From NCBI GenBank assembly GCA_963832245.1, contig CAWHTG010000003.1, positions 434,001 to 498,000 of the forward strand: 64,000 nt of DNA, read 5' to 3'. The DNA is from JABDBE01 sp963832245 (GTDB taxonomy: Bacteria > Acidobacteriota > Terriglobia > Terriglobales > Acidobacteriaceae). The notes under the pieces are model-generated. The model was not told the origin of the DNA. It worked only from the letters and a program-made list of their open reading frames with translations, and searched no databases. The position numbers were made by a program, and so were the translations under genes. Positions 49,263-57,658 of the stretch are shown piece after piece. The stretch's first letter is position 1. Every line of letters begins with the position of its first letter.

Positions 49263-49931
49263 TTATAGCTTTCTTTCCAATTCCTCCAGCGATTCCACGC
49301 GCGGCAGGCCAGATTCACGATACGTCCCAGCCACGTCAAACAGAATCGCTTGCATGCCAGCGCCGACGGCGCCCAGATAATCGACCGAGTACACGTCGCC
49401 TACGTACAAACCGTGTTCCGCGGAGACGTGCATTTGGCGCAGGGCGGATTGGAAAATGGCGGGATGCGGCTTTTCATATCCGACCACCCCGGAATCGATG
49501 ATCTCCTGAAAACAATCAGCGATTCCGCAACGCTCCAGCACATCGGCAATCTTGCCGTCGGCGTTGGAGATCACTCCCAGTGGGTAGCGTTGTCCGAGTC
49601 GCTGCAGGGTCTCGCGCGTACCCGGTCGGATATCACACCAGTTCGCCGAGACCCGCGTGGCATTCAGCAGAACGTCGCGCAACGCATCATCGTGAACGCC
49701 TAGTTCTGCGAGCAAGGAAGAATAGAAAAGATACCAGAAGCTATGATCCGCCTTGCCATCGTGCTGCAAGATGTCGTCGAATTCTTTCTTCGTTTTTCGC
49801 TCGATGGCGTGCCATTGCTCGAGACTGGGGTTCAGATTTCGCTGACGAAGCGGAGCTAGAATGTGCTCGCGATCAGGGAAGAGAAGAGTGTTGCCGACAT
49901 CGAAGAAAATTGTTTTCAACGGAACTGGCAA
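49263..49931 (-). CDS. HAD-superfamily hydrolase
   Basis: Motif I is IFFDVGNTLLFPD, motif II LGVISNADGK, motif III YEKPHPAIF and motif IV YVGDVYSVDYLGA. The 222-residue length and helical cap after motif I fit the YjjG/haloacid dehalogenase-like phosphatases. It starts 15 bases after the small Cys-containing gene and is the last gene on the oxidase transcript if no terminator intervenes. The substrate is unknown. Confidence 0.85.
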   Translation of the reverse strand: MPVPLKTIFFDVGNTLLFPDREHILAPLRQRNLNPSLEQWHAIERKTKKEFDDILQHDGKADHSFWYLFYSSLLAELGVHDDALRDVLLNATRVSANWCDIRPGTRETLQRLGQRYPLGVISNADGKIADVLERCGIADCFQEIIDSGVVGYEKPHPAIFQSALRQMHVSAEHGLYVGDVYSVDYLGAVGAGMQAILFDVAGTYRESGLPRVESLEELERKL

Positions 49932-49946
49932 TTGGGTAAGCCTTGG

Positions 49947-50177
49947 CTACTCCGCTTCTTCATCGCGCTTCTTGCCGTAGCGTAGAGCCAAGCCAACCCC
50001 CACCGTCATGAATCCAATTGGAGGAAGGAGCAACACTACAACCCCGCGGGTGATCGCGTTTTGACCTTCTTTGTTGAGGGCGCGGGCGGTGCTGTAACAC
50101 ATGGCGCAACTCTGGGCGAGCGCGGGGGTGGCCCACAGGGTGGCAAGGAATGCGAGTGTGGCCAGGCGGAGCTTCAT
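49947..50177 (-). CDS. Small exported membrane protein with a C-x2-C motif
   Basis: A signal-like helix (MKLRLATLAFLATLWATPALAQ) is followed by SCAMCYSTA (Cys24 and Cys27) and one membrane helix (ITRGVVVLLLPPIGFMTVGVGLAL) with a charged tail. The gene overlaps the oxidase subunit IV gene by four bases, so it is part of the oxidase operon. A periplasmic C-x2-C beside cytochrome oxidase suggests a role in copper delivery or thiol exchange. That is inference; I know no named family. Confidence 0.7.
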   Translation of the reverse strand: MKLRLATLAFLATLWATPALAQSCAMCYSTARALNKEGQNAITRGVVVLLLPPIGFMTVGVGLALRYGKKRDEEAE

Positions 50178-50485
50178 CGGACCCCCAAGTGCACAATGCG
50201 AAAAGCATCAGGGAAGAAAATGCACATCAGACAGAGACATGCTACCACGGCAGTCATCATTACCCATTTCATGGCGGCGATTTCGTATTTCAAGTGCATG
50301 AAGTAGCCGATGATCAGGGCGGACTTGATGATGGAGAGGATCATCAGGGCTTCCAGCATTTGCAGGGGCTCGAAGACCCGTTTATAGGCGAGGACTACCT
50401 CGACCGCGGTGAGGAGCAGGAGAACTCCCCAGACCCAGAAATATTGTCCTTTGCCTTCGTCGTGCGTTGCGGCGGCGGTGTGCAT
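50174..50485 (-). CDS. Cytochrome c oxidase subunit IV-like protein
   Basis: The 103-residue protein has three membrane helices and the family marks YFWVWGVLLLLTAVEVVLAY, then MILSIIKSALIIGYFMHLKYE. Subunit IV is a small non-catalytic subunit of bacterial haem-copper oxidases that aids assembly. It lies downstream of the subunit III gene on the same strand, across a 166-base gap with two hairpins. Confidence 0.85.
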   Translation of the reverse strand: MHTAAATHDEGKGQYFWVWGVLLLLTAVEVVLAYKRVFEPLQMLEALMILSIIKSALIIGYFMHLKYEIAAMKWVMMTAVVACLCLMCIFFPDAFRIVHLGVR

Positions 50486-50501
50486 TTGTCTCTCCGTTCA
50501 G

Positions 50502-50557
50502 CAGCGCCTGAAGGCGCTGTTGATTTGAGGCAGTTACAGCATCGCTAAAAGCGATGC
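50502..50557. repeat. Two hairpins inside the oxidase gene cluster
   Basis: CAGCGCC/GGCGCTG with a TGAA loop (50502-50519) and GCATCGC/GCGATGC with a TAAAA loop (50539-50557) lie between the subunit III and subunit IV genes. They could protect or terminate part of the transcript. Confidence 0.75.
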
Positions 50558-50651
50558 CTGATACGAATCGAGCCTTTTATCATCGGCCCCTAAAATCGGG
50601 TCCTTGCAAAGCCAACTTCTCCTGAAACCGATTTATGAAACCCGCTACAAC

Positions 50652-51407
50652 TCATACTCGTGTGGACATCAGATACACCAATGGGAAAATGAACATCCAC
50701 ACTAAGTCGACGAAGTGCCAGTAGAGGCCGGCGATTTCTACGTCATGGGCGTCGTAATCTTTCGGTTTAAGAATCAGGATCACGGCGGCAACGATAACGC
50801 CTGCCAACAGGACGTGCACTCCGTAGTGGAACACGCTGTTGGATGGAATCAGCCACCACCCCAGCCCCCAGATTGCCAGCAGGATGGGCAAAAACGTTTT
50901 GCGCAGGGAAACCACACCAAGATAGATTACCCCGATGGTCACGTGCAGCATGTGCATGCCGGTGAGAGTGAAGAACGTCCCGCCAAATTGGGGCACGTTT
51001 GCCGACCAGGGGTTCTTGAATGGCGTCATGCCTTCATCGATCAGGTGAGTCCATTCCATGCCGTGGAGCACAATAAATGCGGTGCCGAAGAGCATGGTGA
51101 AAAGGATCCAGTTGCGGGTCCAGCTGCGATCGCCGCGGCGGGCCGCGAGTACGGCCAACACCATGGTCAGCGAACTGGAAAGCAGGCAGCCCGTCATGAT
51201 CGTGGCATTGGTGATGCTTTCCTTGCCGAAAGGCGTGGGCCAATCCGGATTGGAGATGCGTCCGTAGCTGTAGGCGAACAGCAGGGCTCCGAAGGTCAGA
51301 GTGTCGGAGAGCAGGAACAGCCACATCCCGATTTTCTTGGAATAGGTGCCGAACAGGGACGGCTCGTAAACATCCGCCATCCCGTGCTGCACGGCGACTT
51401 CAGACAT
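50652..51407 (-). CDS. coxC: Cytochrome c oxidase subunit III
   Basis: The 251-residue protein has about seven membrane helices and the subunit III marks YSKKIGMWLFLLSDTLTFGALLFAYSYGR, FFTLTGMHMLHVTIGVIYLGVVSL and AGLYWHFVDLVWMFIFPLVYL. Subunit III stabilises the catalytic core and supplies protons to subunit I. The gene follows a second subunit III gene across a 170-base gap filled with hairpins. Confidence 0.9.
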   Translation of the reverse strand: MSEVAVQHGMADVYEPSLFGTYSKKIGMWLFLLSDTLTFGALLFAYSYGRISNPDWPTPFGKESITNATIMTGCLLSSSLTMVLAVLAARRGDRSWTRNWILFTMLFGTAFIVLHGMEWTHLIDEGMTPFKNPWSANVPQFGGTFFTLTGMHMLHVTIGVIYLGVVSLRKTFLPILLAIWGLGWWLIPSNSVFHYGVHVLLAGVIVAAVILILKPKDYDAHDVEIAGLYWHFVDLVWMFIFPLVYLMSTRV

Positions 51408-51452
51408 GTTTGCGGTCTCCTTGAATTGTTTATGCGGCTAACGATCATTCTG

Positions 51453-51541
51453 CGCGGACACTCCTGTCCGCGTCTTGCTCCCTCGGCGGCTAAAAGCCGA
51501 TGTTAATTTTGCGGCACTTACGGCTCGGCTGAAGCCGTGCC
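51453..51541. repeat. Hairpin cluster between the two subunit III genes
   Basis: CGCGGACA/TGTCCGCG around CTCC (51453-51472), CGGCT/AGCCG around AAA (51487-51499) and CGGCT-GA-AGCCG within GGCAC/GTGCC (51513-51541) follow in a row, then CTTCAAAAC. The same ending (TTCAAAAC) is seen after the CGGCTAA word near 40451. Confidence 0.7.
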
Positions 51542-51577
51542 CCTTCAAAACAAAGCCCCGAAGTTCTTAGCGATCTG

Positions 51578-52321
51578 CTACCGGACAAACCATAACAGAC
51601 CGAAGATGTAGAGCCACAACAAAAACATGAAATGCCAGTACCATGCGGTAACGTCGACTACAATGCGGCGTGCCTCGACGGGCTTATGCAGCAGAGAAAC
51701 GGTGGCCGCGTAGAGCAGCACCAGAATGCCTCCGGCGAGGTGGACGGCGTGGGTTGCAGTCAGCAGATAGACGAACGAGCTGCTGGCGCTGGTGGCCAGA
51801 TAAAAACCACGATCGGCAAGCTCGCGCCAAGCCAACCATTGGCCGGTCAGGAATCCGGCGCCGAGCACAACCGTCGCGCCCAACCAGGGAAAGCCGTTGT
51901 CCTCTCCTAGAGAAACGCCAGGTATGGAACGAAGCGGCTCAAGTGCGGCTTGACGCGCAATCTGCCGCCGGGCCAGTTCCGCCGTGACGCTGCTTACTAA
52001 CAACAGCGCCGTGTTCACCAGCAGCAGCGCGAGCGGGAGGTCAACCGGGATCCAGTCACGAACGTACTTGTTGGTGTGTTCGTCAAGGGTGGGCAAGCCC
52101 CGGCGTACGACGTACGCGCTGGTGAGCGAAACAAAAATCATGGTGACGGACGTGAGCCCGATCGCGAGCCCTAACCGGACTCGGCGCAGACGCGCTCCGT
52201 AATCGGGGGAGCCGTCACCGCGTCCGTCATCTCCGCCGCCGTAAGCAGGCGGACGCGTGCCGCCGCCGCCTTGGCCCGTCTTGGGTACTTCGATCGAAAC
52301 TGAGGAGCTTAGAGTCGCCAT
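51578..52321 (-). CDS. Second cytochrome c oxidase subunit III-family protein
   Basis: After a Gly/Asp-rich N-terminal tail of about 45 residues the protein has five membrane helices. The subunit III pattern is visible: LGLAIGLTSVTMIFVSLTSAYVVRR, TATHAVHLAGGILVLLYAATVSLL and VDVTAWYWHFMFLLWLYIFGLLWF. It differs strongly from the next gene, so the operon carries two divergent subunit III proteins, as known from other bacterial caa3/aa3 clusters. It starts 46 bases after the subunit I stop. Confidence 0.85.
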   Translation of the reverse strand: MATLSSSVSIEVPKTGQGGGGTRPPAYGGGDDGRGDGSPDYGARLRRVRLGLAIGLTSVTMIFVSLTSAYVVRRGLPTLDEHTNKYVRDWIPVDLPLALLLVNTALLLVSSVTAELARRQIARQAALEPLRSIPGVSLGEDNGFPWLGATVVLGAGFLTGQWLAWRELADRGFYLATSASSSFVYLLTATHAVHLAGGILVLLYAATVSLLHKPVEARRIVVDVTAWYWHFMFLLWLYIFGLLWFVR

Positions 52322-52367
52322 GACTGATAGATGCGTTCGCCGCGCTCCGCGGTAACTGCAATTTTAT

Positions 52368-54098
52368 CTAATGCGAAGTTACCGTGGCCGGATCGGTTTG
52401 CATGACGTAATCCCGAGGCGCGCCCGGCACGCTGTACTCGTATGGCCCGTGATGCACCACCGGCGTGTGCCCTCCAAAGTTGTCATGCGGAGGAGGCGTC
52501 GCCGTGGTCCACTCCAGAGTTGTTGCCTCCCATGGATTATCGCTTGCCTTCGGCCCCTTAAACATGCTCCAGAACAGATTGATCACAAAGATGAACTGCG
52601 CTGCCACGGTAATGATGGCAGCATAAGTCATGAACTCGTTGAGCGGAATCAAATGATGCAGATAGGCGAGCTCCGTGAACTGGGAGTAGCGCCGCGGCTG
52701 GCCGGCCATGCCCAGATAGTGCATAGGCATGAAAATGCAATAGGTGCCAATCAGCGTAATCACGAAGTGAACCCTGCCCCAGGTCTCGTTCATCATGCGG
52801 CCAAACATTTTGGGAAACCAGTAGTAGGTTCCAGCGAACATGCCAAAAATGGCCGCCACGCCCATGATGAGATGGAAGTGGCCGACGACGAAAGCCGTAT
52901 CATGCAACGGAATATCGAGCACCGGCTGCGCCAGAAATGGCCCGCTCAATCCGCCAGAGACGAACAGCGAAACGAAGCCAATGGCAAAGAGCATGGGCGT
53001 CTGGAAGCGGATGCGTCCACCATGGAGGGTTCCCAGCCAGTTGAACGTCTTAATGGCGGAAGGGACGCCGATGGCCATGGTCATGAGCGAGAAAGCAAAA
53101 GCCGTGTACGGGCTCATGCCGCTCATAAACATATGGTGGCCCCACACCATGAATCCCAAGAAACCGATGGCCATGATCGCGTAGACCATGGCTTTGTAGC
53201 CGAAGATCGGTTTGCGCGAGAAGGTCGAGAGCAACTGCGAAGCCACGCCCATCCCCGGCAGGATGGCGATGTAGACCTCGGGATGTCCGAAGAACCAGAA
53301 CAGATGTTGCCAGAGCAGCGGCGAACCGCCTTTGTGGCCCATAACCTGGCCGTTGACCACGACGAGTGGAACGTAAAAGCTGGTGCCCAAGTTGCGATCG
53401 AGTAGGAGCAGAATGCCAGCGGAGAGCAACACTCCGAAAGCCAGTAGCCCAAGGATCGCGGTTACAAACCACGCCCAGCAGGTTAGCGGCATGCGCATCA
53501 TGGTCATGCCCTTAGCTCGCAGGTCCAGGGTGGTGGTGATGAAGTTCAGCGCTCCCATCAGTGATGCAATGCAGAAAATTGCGATGCTGGTGATCCACAA
53601 ATCTGCGCCCAGCTGTTCGCCGGGACCGGAGTTGGTGAGCGCGCTGAGCGGAGCGTAGCCGGTCCAGCCGTGCAGCGGAGCTCCTCCCGTAACAAAGAAG
53701 GCCGCAAGGATGGTCACGAAAGCCACGAAGGTGGTCCAGAACGAAAGCATGTTCAGGACTGGAAAAGCCATATCTGGCGCGCCAATCTGGATGGGTAGAA
53801 AATAATTTCCGAACCCACCCTGGGGCGCCGTGGTCAGCACAAAGAACACCATGATCGTGCCATGCATGGTGAGCAAGCTGAGATAAGTTTCCGGCTTGAT
53901 CTCTCCCACCAGCGGCAAAACCGCGGTCGGCCAGATCATGTGAACTCGCATCAAAATTGACAGGAACATCCCGACAAACACTGCTACCAATGCGAGAAAG
54001 TAATACTGCAGGCCGATGACTTTGTGATCGAGGCTGAAAATATATTTGCGGATAAATCCCTGAGGAGCGTGCGAGTGAATTGTAGCGCTAGTCGCCAT
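52368..54098 (-). CDS. coxA: Cytochrome c oxidase subunit I
   Basis: Subunit I holds haem a and the haem a3-CuB centre and reduces oxygen to water. A low-spin haem ligand lies in LLTMHGTIMVFFVL. The CuB ligand and the cross-linked Tyr are in FWFFGHPEVYIAILPG, the other CuB ligands are VWGHHMF, and the haem a3/a ligands lie in DTAFVVGHFHLIMG. The GHPEVYI form with Glu marks an A1-type proton channel. I chose ATG 54098 (MATSATIHS) because GGAGGCGGAG precedes it; it overlaps the subunit II stop by one base. The length is 576. Confidence 0.95.
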   Translation of the reverse strand: MATSATIHSHAPQGFIRKYIFSLDHKVIGLQYYFLALVAVFVGMFLSILMRVHMIWPTAVLPLVGEIKPETYLSLLTMHGTIMVFFVLTTAPQGGFGNYFLPIQIGAPDMAFPVLNMLSFWTTFVAFVTILAAFFVTGGAPLHGWTGYAPLSALTNSGPGEQLGADLWITSIAIFCIASLMGALNFITTTLDLRAKGMTMMRMPLTCWAWFVTAILGLLAFGVLLSAGILLLLDRNLGTSFYVPLVVVNGQVMGHKGGSPLLWQHLFWFFGHPEVYIAILPGMGVASQLLSTFSRKPIFGYKAMVYAIMAIGFLGFMVWGHHMFMSGMSPYTAFAFSLMTMAIGVPSAIKTFNWLGTLHGGRIRFQTPMLFAIGFVSLFVSGGLSGPFLAQPVLDIPLHDTAFVVGHFHLIMGVAAIFGMFAGTYYWFPKMFGRMMNETWGRVHFVITLIGTYCIFMPMHYLGMAGQPRRYSQFTELAYLHHLIPLNEFMTYAAIITVAAQFIFVINLFWSMFKGPKASDNPWEATTLEWTTATPPPHDNFGGHTPVVHHGPYEYSVPGAPRDYVMQTDPATVTSH

Positions 54099-54904
54099 TA
54101 CTGTTTCTCCGCCTCCCGAGTGGCCACCCATTTATCGAAATCTTCCTGACTCACCACGTGCACCATGCCGTGCATTTTGTAGTGCCCAAGCCCGCACAGC
54201 TCGGCGCAGGCAATCTCATACTCGCCAACCTCGGTCGGCGTGAAATGCATATGGATGATGAGTCCGGGAACGGCATCCTGCTTGAAGCGCATCTGAGGAA
54301 TAAAGAAGCTGTGGATCACGTCCACGGCACGCAGGGTGAGATCGACCTGCCGGTTCACCGGAAGATACATGGTGCCGGTAACGACGTCATCTTTTGCCGC
54401 CGGGTCGGTCGTATCCAGCCCGAGCGCAGCTTCGTTGCCGGCTGAGGGATCCATGAGCTTGGGATCGGTCCGGCCGAATTTTCCATCGGGGCCGGGATAG
54501 CGGAAGTACCAGGCAAACTGCATGCCGGTGACTTCCACCGGAATCGACCCAGCTTCCGCTGGCGCAAAACGCTCAGCCGCCCAGATCGGGCTGCCCATGA
54601 GATTCAACCCAATAAAGAGGATGGCGGTCAAAGCCGTCCAAATCACTTCCATCCGGGTGTTGCCGTGAGAGTAAGTGACCTTGCTGGCGCTTCCTCGATC
54701 CCGATACTGCCATACGAACAGACCGAGAGCGCCCTGGGCCGCGACAAAAACGATTCCCATCAGCAAATAGGTCAAGGCGAACTGATGATCAATCCAAGGC
54801 GTCGACGTCGATGCGCCGTGGGGTAACCACCAGGTTTTTGCTGCGAAAAAGTAAGTGCTCACTAAGGTGATCAGCCAGATAATTGCGAGCAGAGCGAGGC
54901 CCAT
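54098..54904 (-). CDS. coxB: Cytochrome c oxidase subunit II
   Basis: Two membrane helices lie near the N-terminus, with a third hydrophobic segment at about residues 90-105. The periplasmic cupredoxin domain carries the CuA site: His in VDVIHSFFIPQMRF and C-x3-C plus His and Met in CAELCGLGHYKMHGM. An aromatic electron-entry patch FAWYFRYPGP is present. There is no fused cytochrome c domain, so the oxidase is aa3- rather than caa3-type. It is the first gene of the oxidase operon, with a Crp/Fnr-like palindrome about 100 bases upstream. Confidence 0.93.
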   Translation of the reverse strand: MGLALLAIIWLITLVSTYFFAAKTWWLPHGASTSTPWIDHQFALTYLLMGIVFVAAQGALGLFVWQYRDRGSASKVTYSHGNTRMEVIWTALTAILFIGLNLMGSPIWAAERFAPAEAGSIPVEVTGMQFAWYFRYPGPDGKFGRTDPKLMDPSAGNEAALGLDTTDPAAKDDVVTGTMYLPVNRQVDLTLRAVDVIHSFFIPQMRFKQDAVPGLIIHMHFTPTEVGEYEIACAELCGLGHYKMHGMVHVVSQEDFDKWVATREAEKQ

Positions 54905-54998
54905 CTACGAGACCTCCAGAGGTCGTGGTTTGTGCATGGTCATATTCGTTTAAAAACCCTGAAGCTGCGGTTGGCATCGCAGTTTATCACAGCCAACT

Positions 54999-55012
54999 CT
55001 GATGTGCATCAG
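54999..55012. promoter_or_regulatory. Crp/Fnr-like palindrome upstream of the oxidase operon
   Basis: CTGAT-GTGC-ATCAG is a 5-4-5 palindrome that differs from the FNR consensus TTGAT-N4-ATCAA only in the outermost base of each half. Its centre is about 101 bases upstream of the subunit II start, in the 248-base divergent spacer shared with lepB at 55153. Confidence 0.45.
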
Positions 55013-55152
55013 GCTGTACTCGTTAAGTAGATAGATGATACTTTTCTTTCCCCAATCGGATCGGGTCCGGCTGGAATTATTTTATTGACACCAAGGCTCG
55101 CGGCGAAGCAATCTGCACACGAGAAGCCCAATCCGTATAGAATTAGAAATAT

Positions 55153-55737
55153 ATGCCCGGATCGGGAGACGCTACAGAATCCAACGCAGTCCAAAGTGGC
55201 GCACCAATTGTTTCTGTACCCTCGCGTGCTATGGTGCTTTCGGTCTGGTTGCGGGATCTGATAATCTCGCTGGCCATCTCCTGTTTCATCATCATCTTTC
55301 TGTACCAGCCGGTGAAAGTAGAAGGTACGAGCATGATGCCATCGCTCGAGGACCAGGAACGGATCTTCGTAAATAAGTTTGTTTACCGGCTGGAGCCGAT
55401 CCAGCGCGGCGACATTATCGTGTTCCGATATCCTCGCGATCCGTCGAAGAGCTTTATCAAACGGGTCATCGGCCTGGCCGGCGACCACATCCAAATCGAT
55501 GCCGGCCGCGTTTACGTGAACGGCAGACTGATCGACGAAGAGTACGTGCCACGGGCTTACGAGGACGAGCGGTCGTATGCGGAAGTTGTCGTTCCGGCGG
55601 ACAGCTATTTTGTGTTGGGCGATCATCGCAGCTTGTCGAATGACAGCCGTGACTTTGGCCCCGTCGGCCAGAGCTACATTTACGGTAAGGCGGTCTTCGG
55701 GTACTGGCCCATGGACAAGATGGGTCGAGTGCGGTGA
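55153..55737 (+). CDS. lepB: Signal peptidase I (copy 3)
   Basis: The 194-residue protein has a membrane segment (about residues 34-52), Ser60 in VEGTSMMPSL, Lys103 in FIKRVIGLAGD and the C-terminal box VLGDHRSLSNDSRDFGPV. All catalytic residues are present. It is shorter than the copies at 6200 and 7006 because the middle insertion is missing, and is closer to the Bacillus/cyanobacterial SipS style (GTSMMPSL). It is divergent from the oxidase operon. Confidence 0.93.
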   Translation: MPGSGDATESNAVQSGAPIVSVPSRAMVLSVWLRDLIISLAISCFIIIFLYQPVKVEGTSMMPSLEDQERIFVNKFVYRLEPIQRGDIIVFRYPRDPSKSFIKRVIGLAGDHIQIDAGRVYVNGRLIDEEYVPRAYEDERSYAEVVVPADSYFVLGDHRSLSNDSRDFGPVGQSYIYGKAVFGYWPMDKMGRVR

Positions 55738-55752
55738 TTCGGTGGTTTGGCC

Positions 55753-55980
55753 ATGCGTTTGCATTTTCATCTTCGGCGCCACGCGACGGAAGGCAAGGTT
55801 GAGGTCAACCCTCAGAGTTGGTTTCGCCTAAAATACGAGGCCCTCGATGCGGCTCAAGCCGCAAATTCTTCGCGCAGCCCGGATGACCTGTTCTTCGATG
55901 TGGTCGAGTGCACCTCCGACGCCTGCGAACGGCGCAGCACCCCGCGCAAGCCCTCGGACGCGTATTGGCGTTCCGCCTAG
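55753..55980 (+). CDS. Small hypothetical protein
   Basis: The 75-residue frame starts 15 bases after lepB and has a soluble alpha-beta look (MRLHFHLRRHATEGKVEVNPQSWFRLKYEALDAAQA, then DDLFFDVVECTSDACERR). I recognise no family and the ribosome site is weak, but position directly behind lepB and before carA and the absence of other candidates support it as a real gene. Confidence 0.4.
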   Translation: MRLHFHLRRHATEGKVEVNPQSWFRLKYEALDAAQAANSSRSPDDLFFDVVECTSDACERRSTPRKPSDAYWRSA

Positions 55981-56065
55981 TTCCCAGAGAGAGACGCCGG
56001 GATTTTCACAGACATCCTTGGTGTATCCCTGCTAGAATCTCTAAAATCCACTCCCTGGAGTACGA

Positions 56066-57196
56066 ATGCAGGCAATCCTTGCGCTGGAAGATGGCCGCAT
56101 CTTCCGCGGCAAAGGCTACGGCGCCAAAGGCGAATGTTACGGGGAAGTAGTTTTCAATACTTCTATCACCGGCTATCAGGAAATTTTTACCGACCCTTCC
56201 TACGCTGGCCAGATCGTCGTTCTCACCAATCCTGAAATCGGAAACTACGGCACGAACCCTGAAGATAACGAAGCCACACGGCCCTATATCGAGGGCCTGA
56301 TCGTGCGCGAGTTTTCTCGCGTCAGTTCCAACTGGCGCTCACAACAGGTCGCGGAAGAATACCTCGAGCAATTCAGGATTCCCGTGCTCGGCGATATTGA
56401 CACCCGCGCCCTGGTGCGCCATTTGCGCGATAACGGTGTGATGCGCGGCGTGATATCGACGCTTGAGGCTGATCCGGAGAAGCTGATCGCGAAGGCGCGG
56501 GCAATTCCGAAAATGGATGGAACCGACCTCGCTAAGGTGGTTAGCACGAAGCACACTTATGTGTGGGAAAGAGGTGAGCGTTCCCATCTTCCGGAGGAAG
56601 TGGTCGGAGTTAAAGACCAACCGGAACGCTTTCACGTAGTCGCCTACGATTACGGAATCAAGCAGAATATTCTACGCAAACTGCGCGGTGAAGGCTGTAA
56701 GGTCACGGTAGTTCCCGCAGAAACCAAAGCAGAGGATGTGTTAGCGCTTAAACCCGCGGGAGTATTTCTGTCGAATGGCCCCGGCGACCCCGAGCCGTGC
56801 ACGTACGCGGTGGATAGCATCAGGCGGCTCATGGGGCGGTTGCCGATCTTCGGCATCTGCCTGGGACACCAGCTTACAGGAATTGCGTTGGGAGGAAAAA
56901 CTTTCAAGTTGAAATTCGGCCACCACGGCGGCAATCATCCGGTAAAGCAACTGAACACGGGCAAGATCGAAATCACGGCCCACAACCATAACTTCGCTGT
57001 CGATCCGGATTCGCTGCCGCAGAGCGAAGTTGAACTAACTCACATGGATCTCAACGACAACACGCTCGAAGGCATGCGCCACCGGAATCTGCCGCTATTC
57101 ACCGTGCAGTATCACCCCGAGGCGTCGCCGGGCCCACATGACTCGCATTATCTTTTCAAAGACTTCGTGAAGCTGATGGAGGAGTGGAAAGGGTGA
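56066..57196 (+). CDS. carA: Carbamoyl phosphate synthase small subunit
   Basis: CarA hydrolyses glutamine and passes ammonia to CarB. The N-terminal domain begins MQAILALEDGRIFRGKGYGA and contains FNTSITGYQEIFTDPSYAGQIVVLTNPEIGNYG. The C-terminal class I amidotransferase has the nucleophile Cys in FGICLGHQLTGIALGG, and the His/Glu in TVQYHPEASPGPHD. The length of 376 is normal. GGAG lies eight bases upstream of ATG 56066. carB follows after one small gene. Confidence 0.95.
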   Translation: MQAILALEDGRIFRGKGYGAKGECYGEVVFNTSITGYQEIFTDPSYAGQIVVLTNPEIGNYGTNPEDNEATRPYIEGLIVREFSRVSSNWRSQQVAEEYLEQFRIPVLGDIDTRALVRHLRDNGVMRGVISTLEADPEKLIAKARAIPKMDGTDLAKVVSTKHTYVWERGERSHLPEEVVGVKDQPERFHVVAYDYGIKQNILRKLRGEGCKVTVVPAETKAEDVLALKPAGVFLSNGPGDPEPCTYAVDSIRRLMGRLPIFGICLGHQLTGIALGGKTFKLKFGHHGGNHPVKQLNTGKIEITAHNHNFAVDPDSLPQSEVELTHMDLNDNTLEGMRHRNLPLFTVQYHPEASPGPHDSHYLFKDFVKLMEEWKG

Positions 57197-57651
57197 GATT
57201 CACAGTGGAACGACGTGCTGACGGCTTGTTGCAATCTGGGAGAAGTTTTCGAAGAGCGTTGCTGTTGGCCGCGGCAACCCTGTTGGCGCTGCCCGTCACA
57301 TCTCCGGCGAATACTTGCGTCGCCCTCAAGAGCCTGAGGGTGCGTCAGGTCTGCGGACAAGTACGAAGCTTGACAGGGGCTGTGATGCCAAACGCCACTG
57401 TAAAGCTAACCACACGCGGACGGCCAGAAACGGTCGAAGAGACGACGACAGACAGCAGCGGGAACTTTGGTTTCAGCCAGGTTGACAAGGGCGAGTATCA
57501 AATTCTTGTGACCAGCGAAGGCTACGCCGCTGCAGTGCGGGATCTTGAGTTGACTCGCCCGAAGGAAGAGCAAAATTGCGTTCGTGCGATCAGCGTCACC
57601 CTGGGATTAGGCAGCTGCGGCAGCTCGGTCGGCTACGAAAAAAGTAAATGA
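57193..57651 (+). CDS. Exported protein with carboxypeptidase regulatory-like domain
   Basis: A twin-basic N-terminus and hydrophobic stretch (RALLLAAATLLALPVTSPANTC) act as signal peptide. The rest is a single beta-sandwich of the carboxypeptidase-regulatory/CnaB type: GQVRSLTGAVMPNATVKLTTRGRPETVEETTTDSSGNFGFSQVDKGEYQILVTSEGY. Four cysteines could form disulphides. GTG 57193 overlaps the carA stop by four bases, so it is translated from the carAB transcript although it has no evident link to carbamoyl phosphate. Confidence 0.7.
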   Translation: MRFTVERRADGLLQSGRSFRRALLLAAATLLALPVTSPANTCVALKSLRVRQVCGQVRSLTGAVMPNATVKLTTRGRPETVEETTTDSSGNFGFSQVDKGEYQILVTSEGYAAAVRDLELTRPKEEQNCVRAISVTLGLGSCGSSVGYEKSK

Positions 57652-57658
57652 GGAGGTA

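Noticed and set aside
52371..53405. 344-codon plus-strand frame opposite coxA
   Set aside because: It is antisense to the fully conserved oxidase subunit I gene and has a shadow-like Arg/His/Glu-rich composition.
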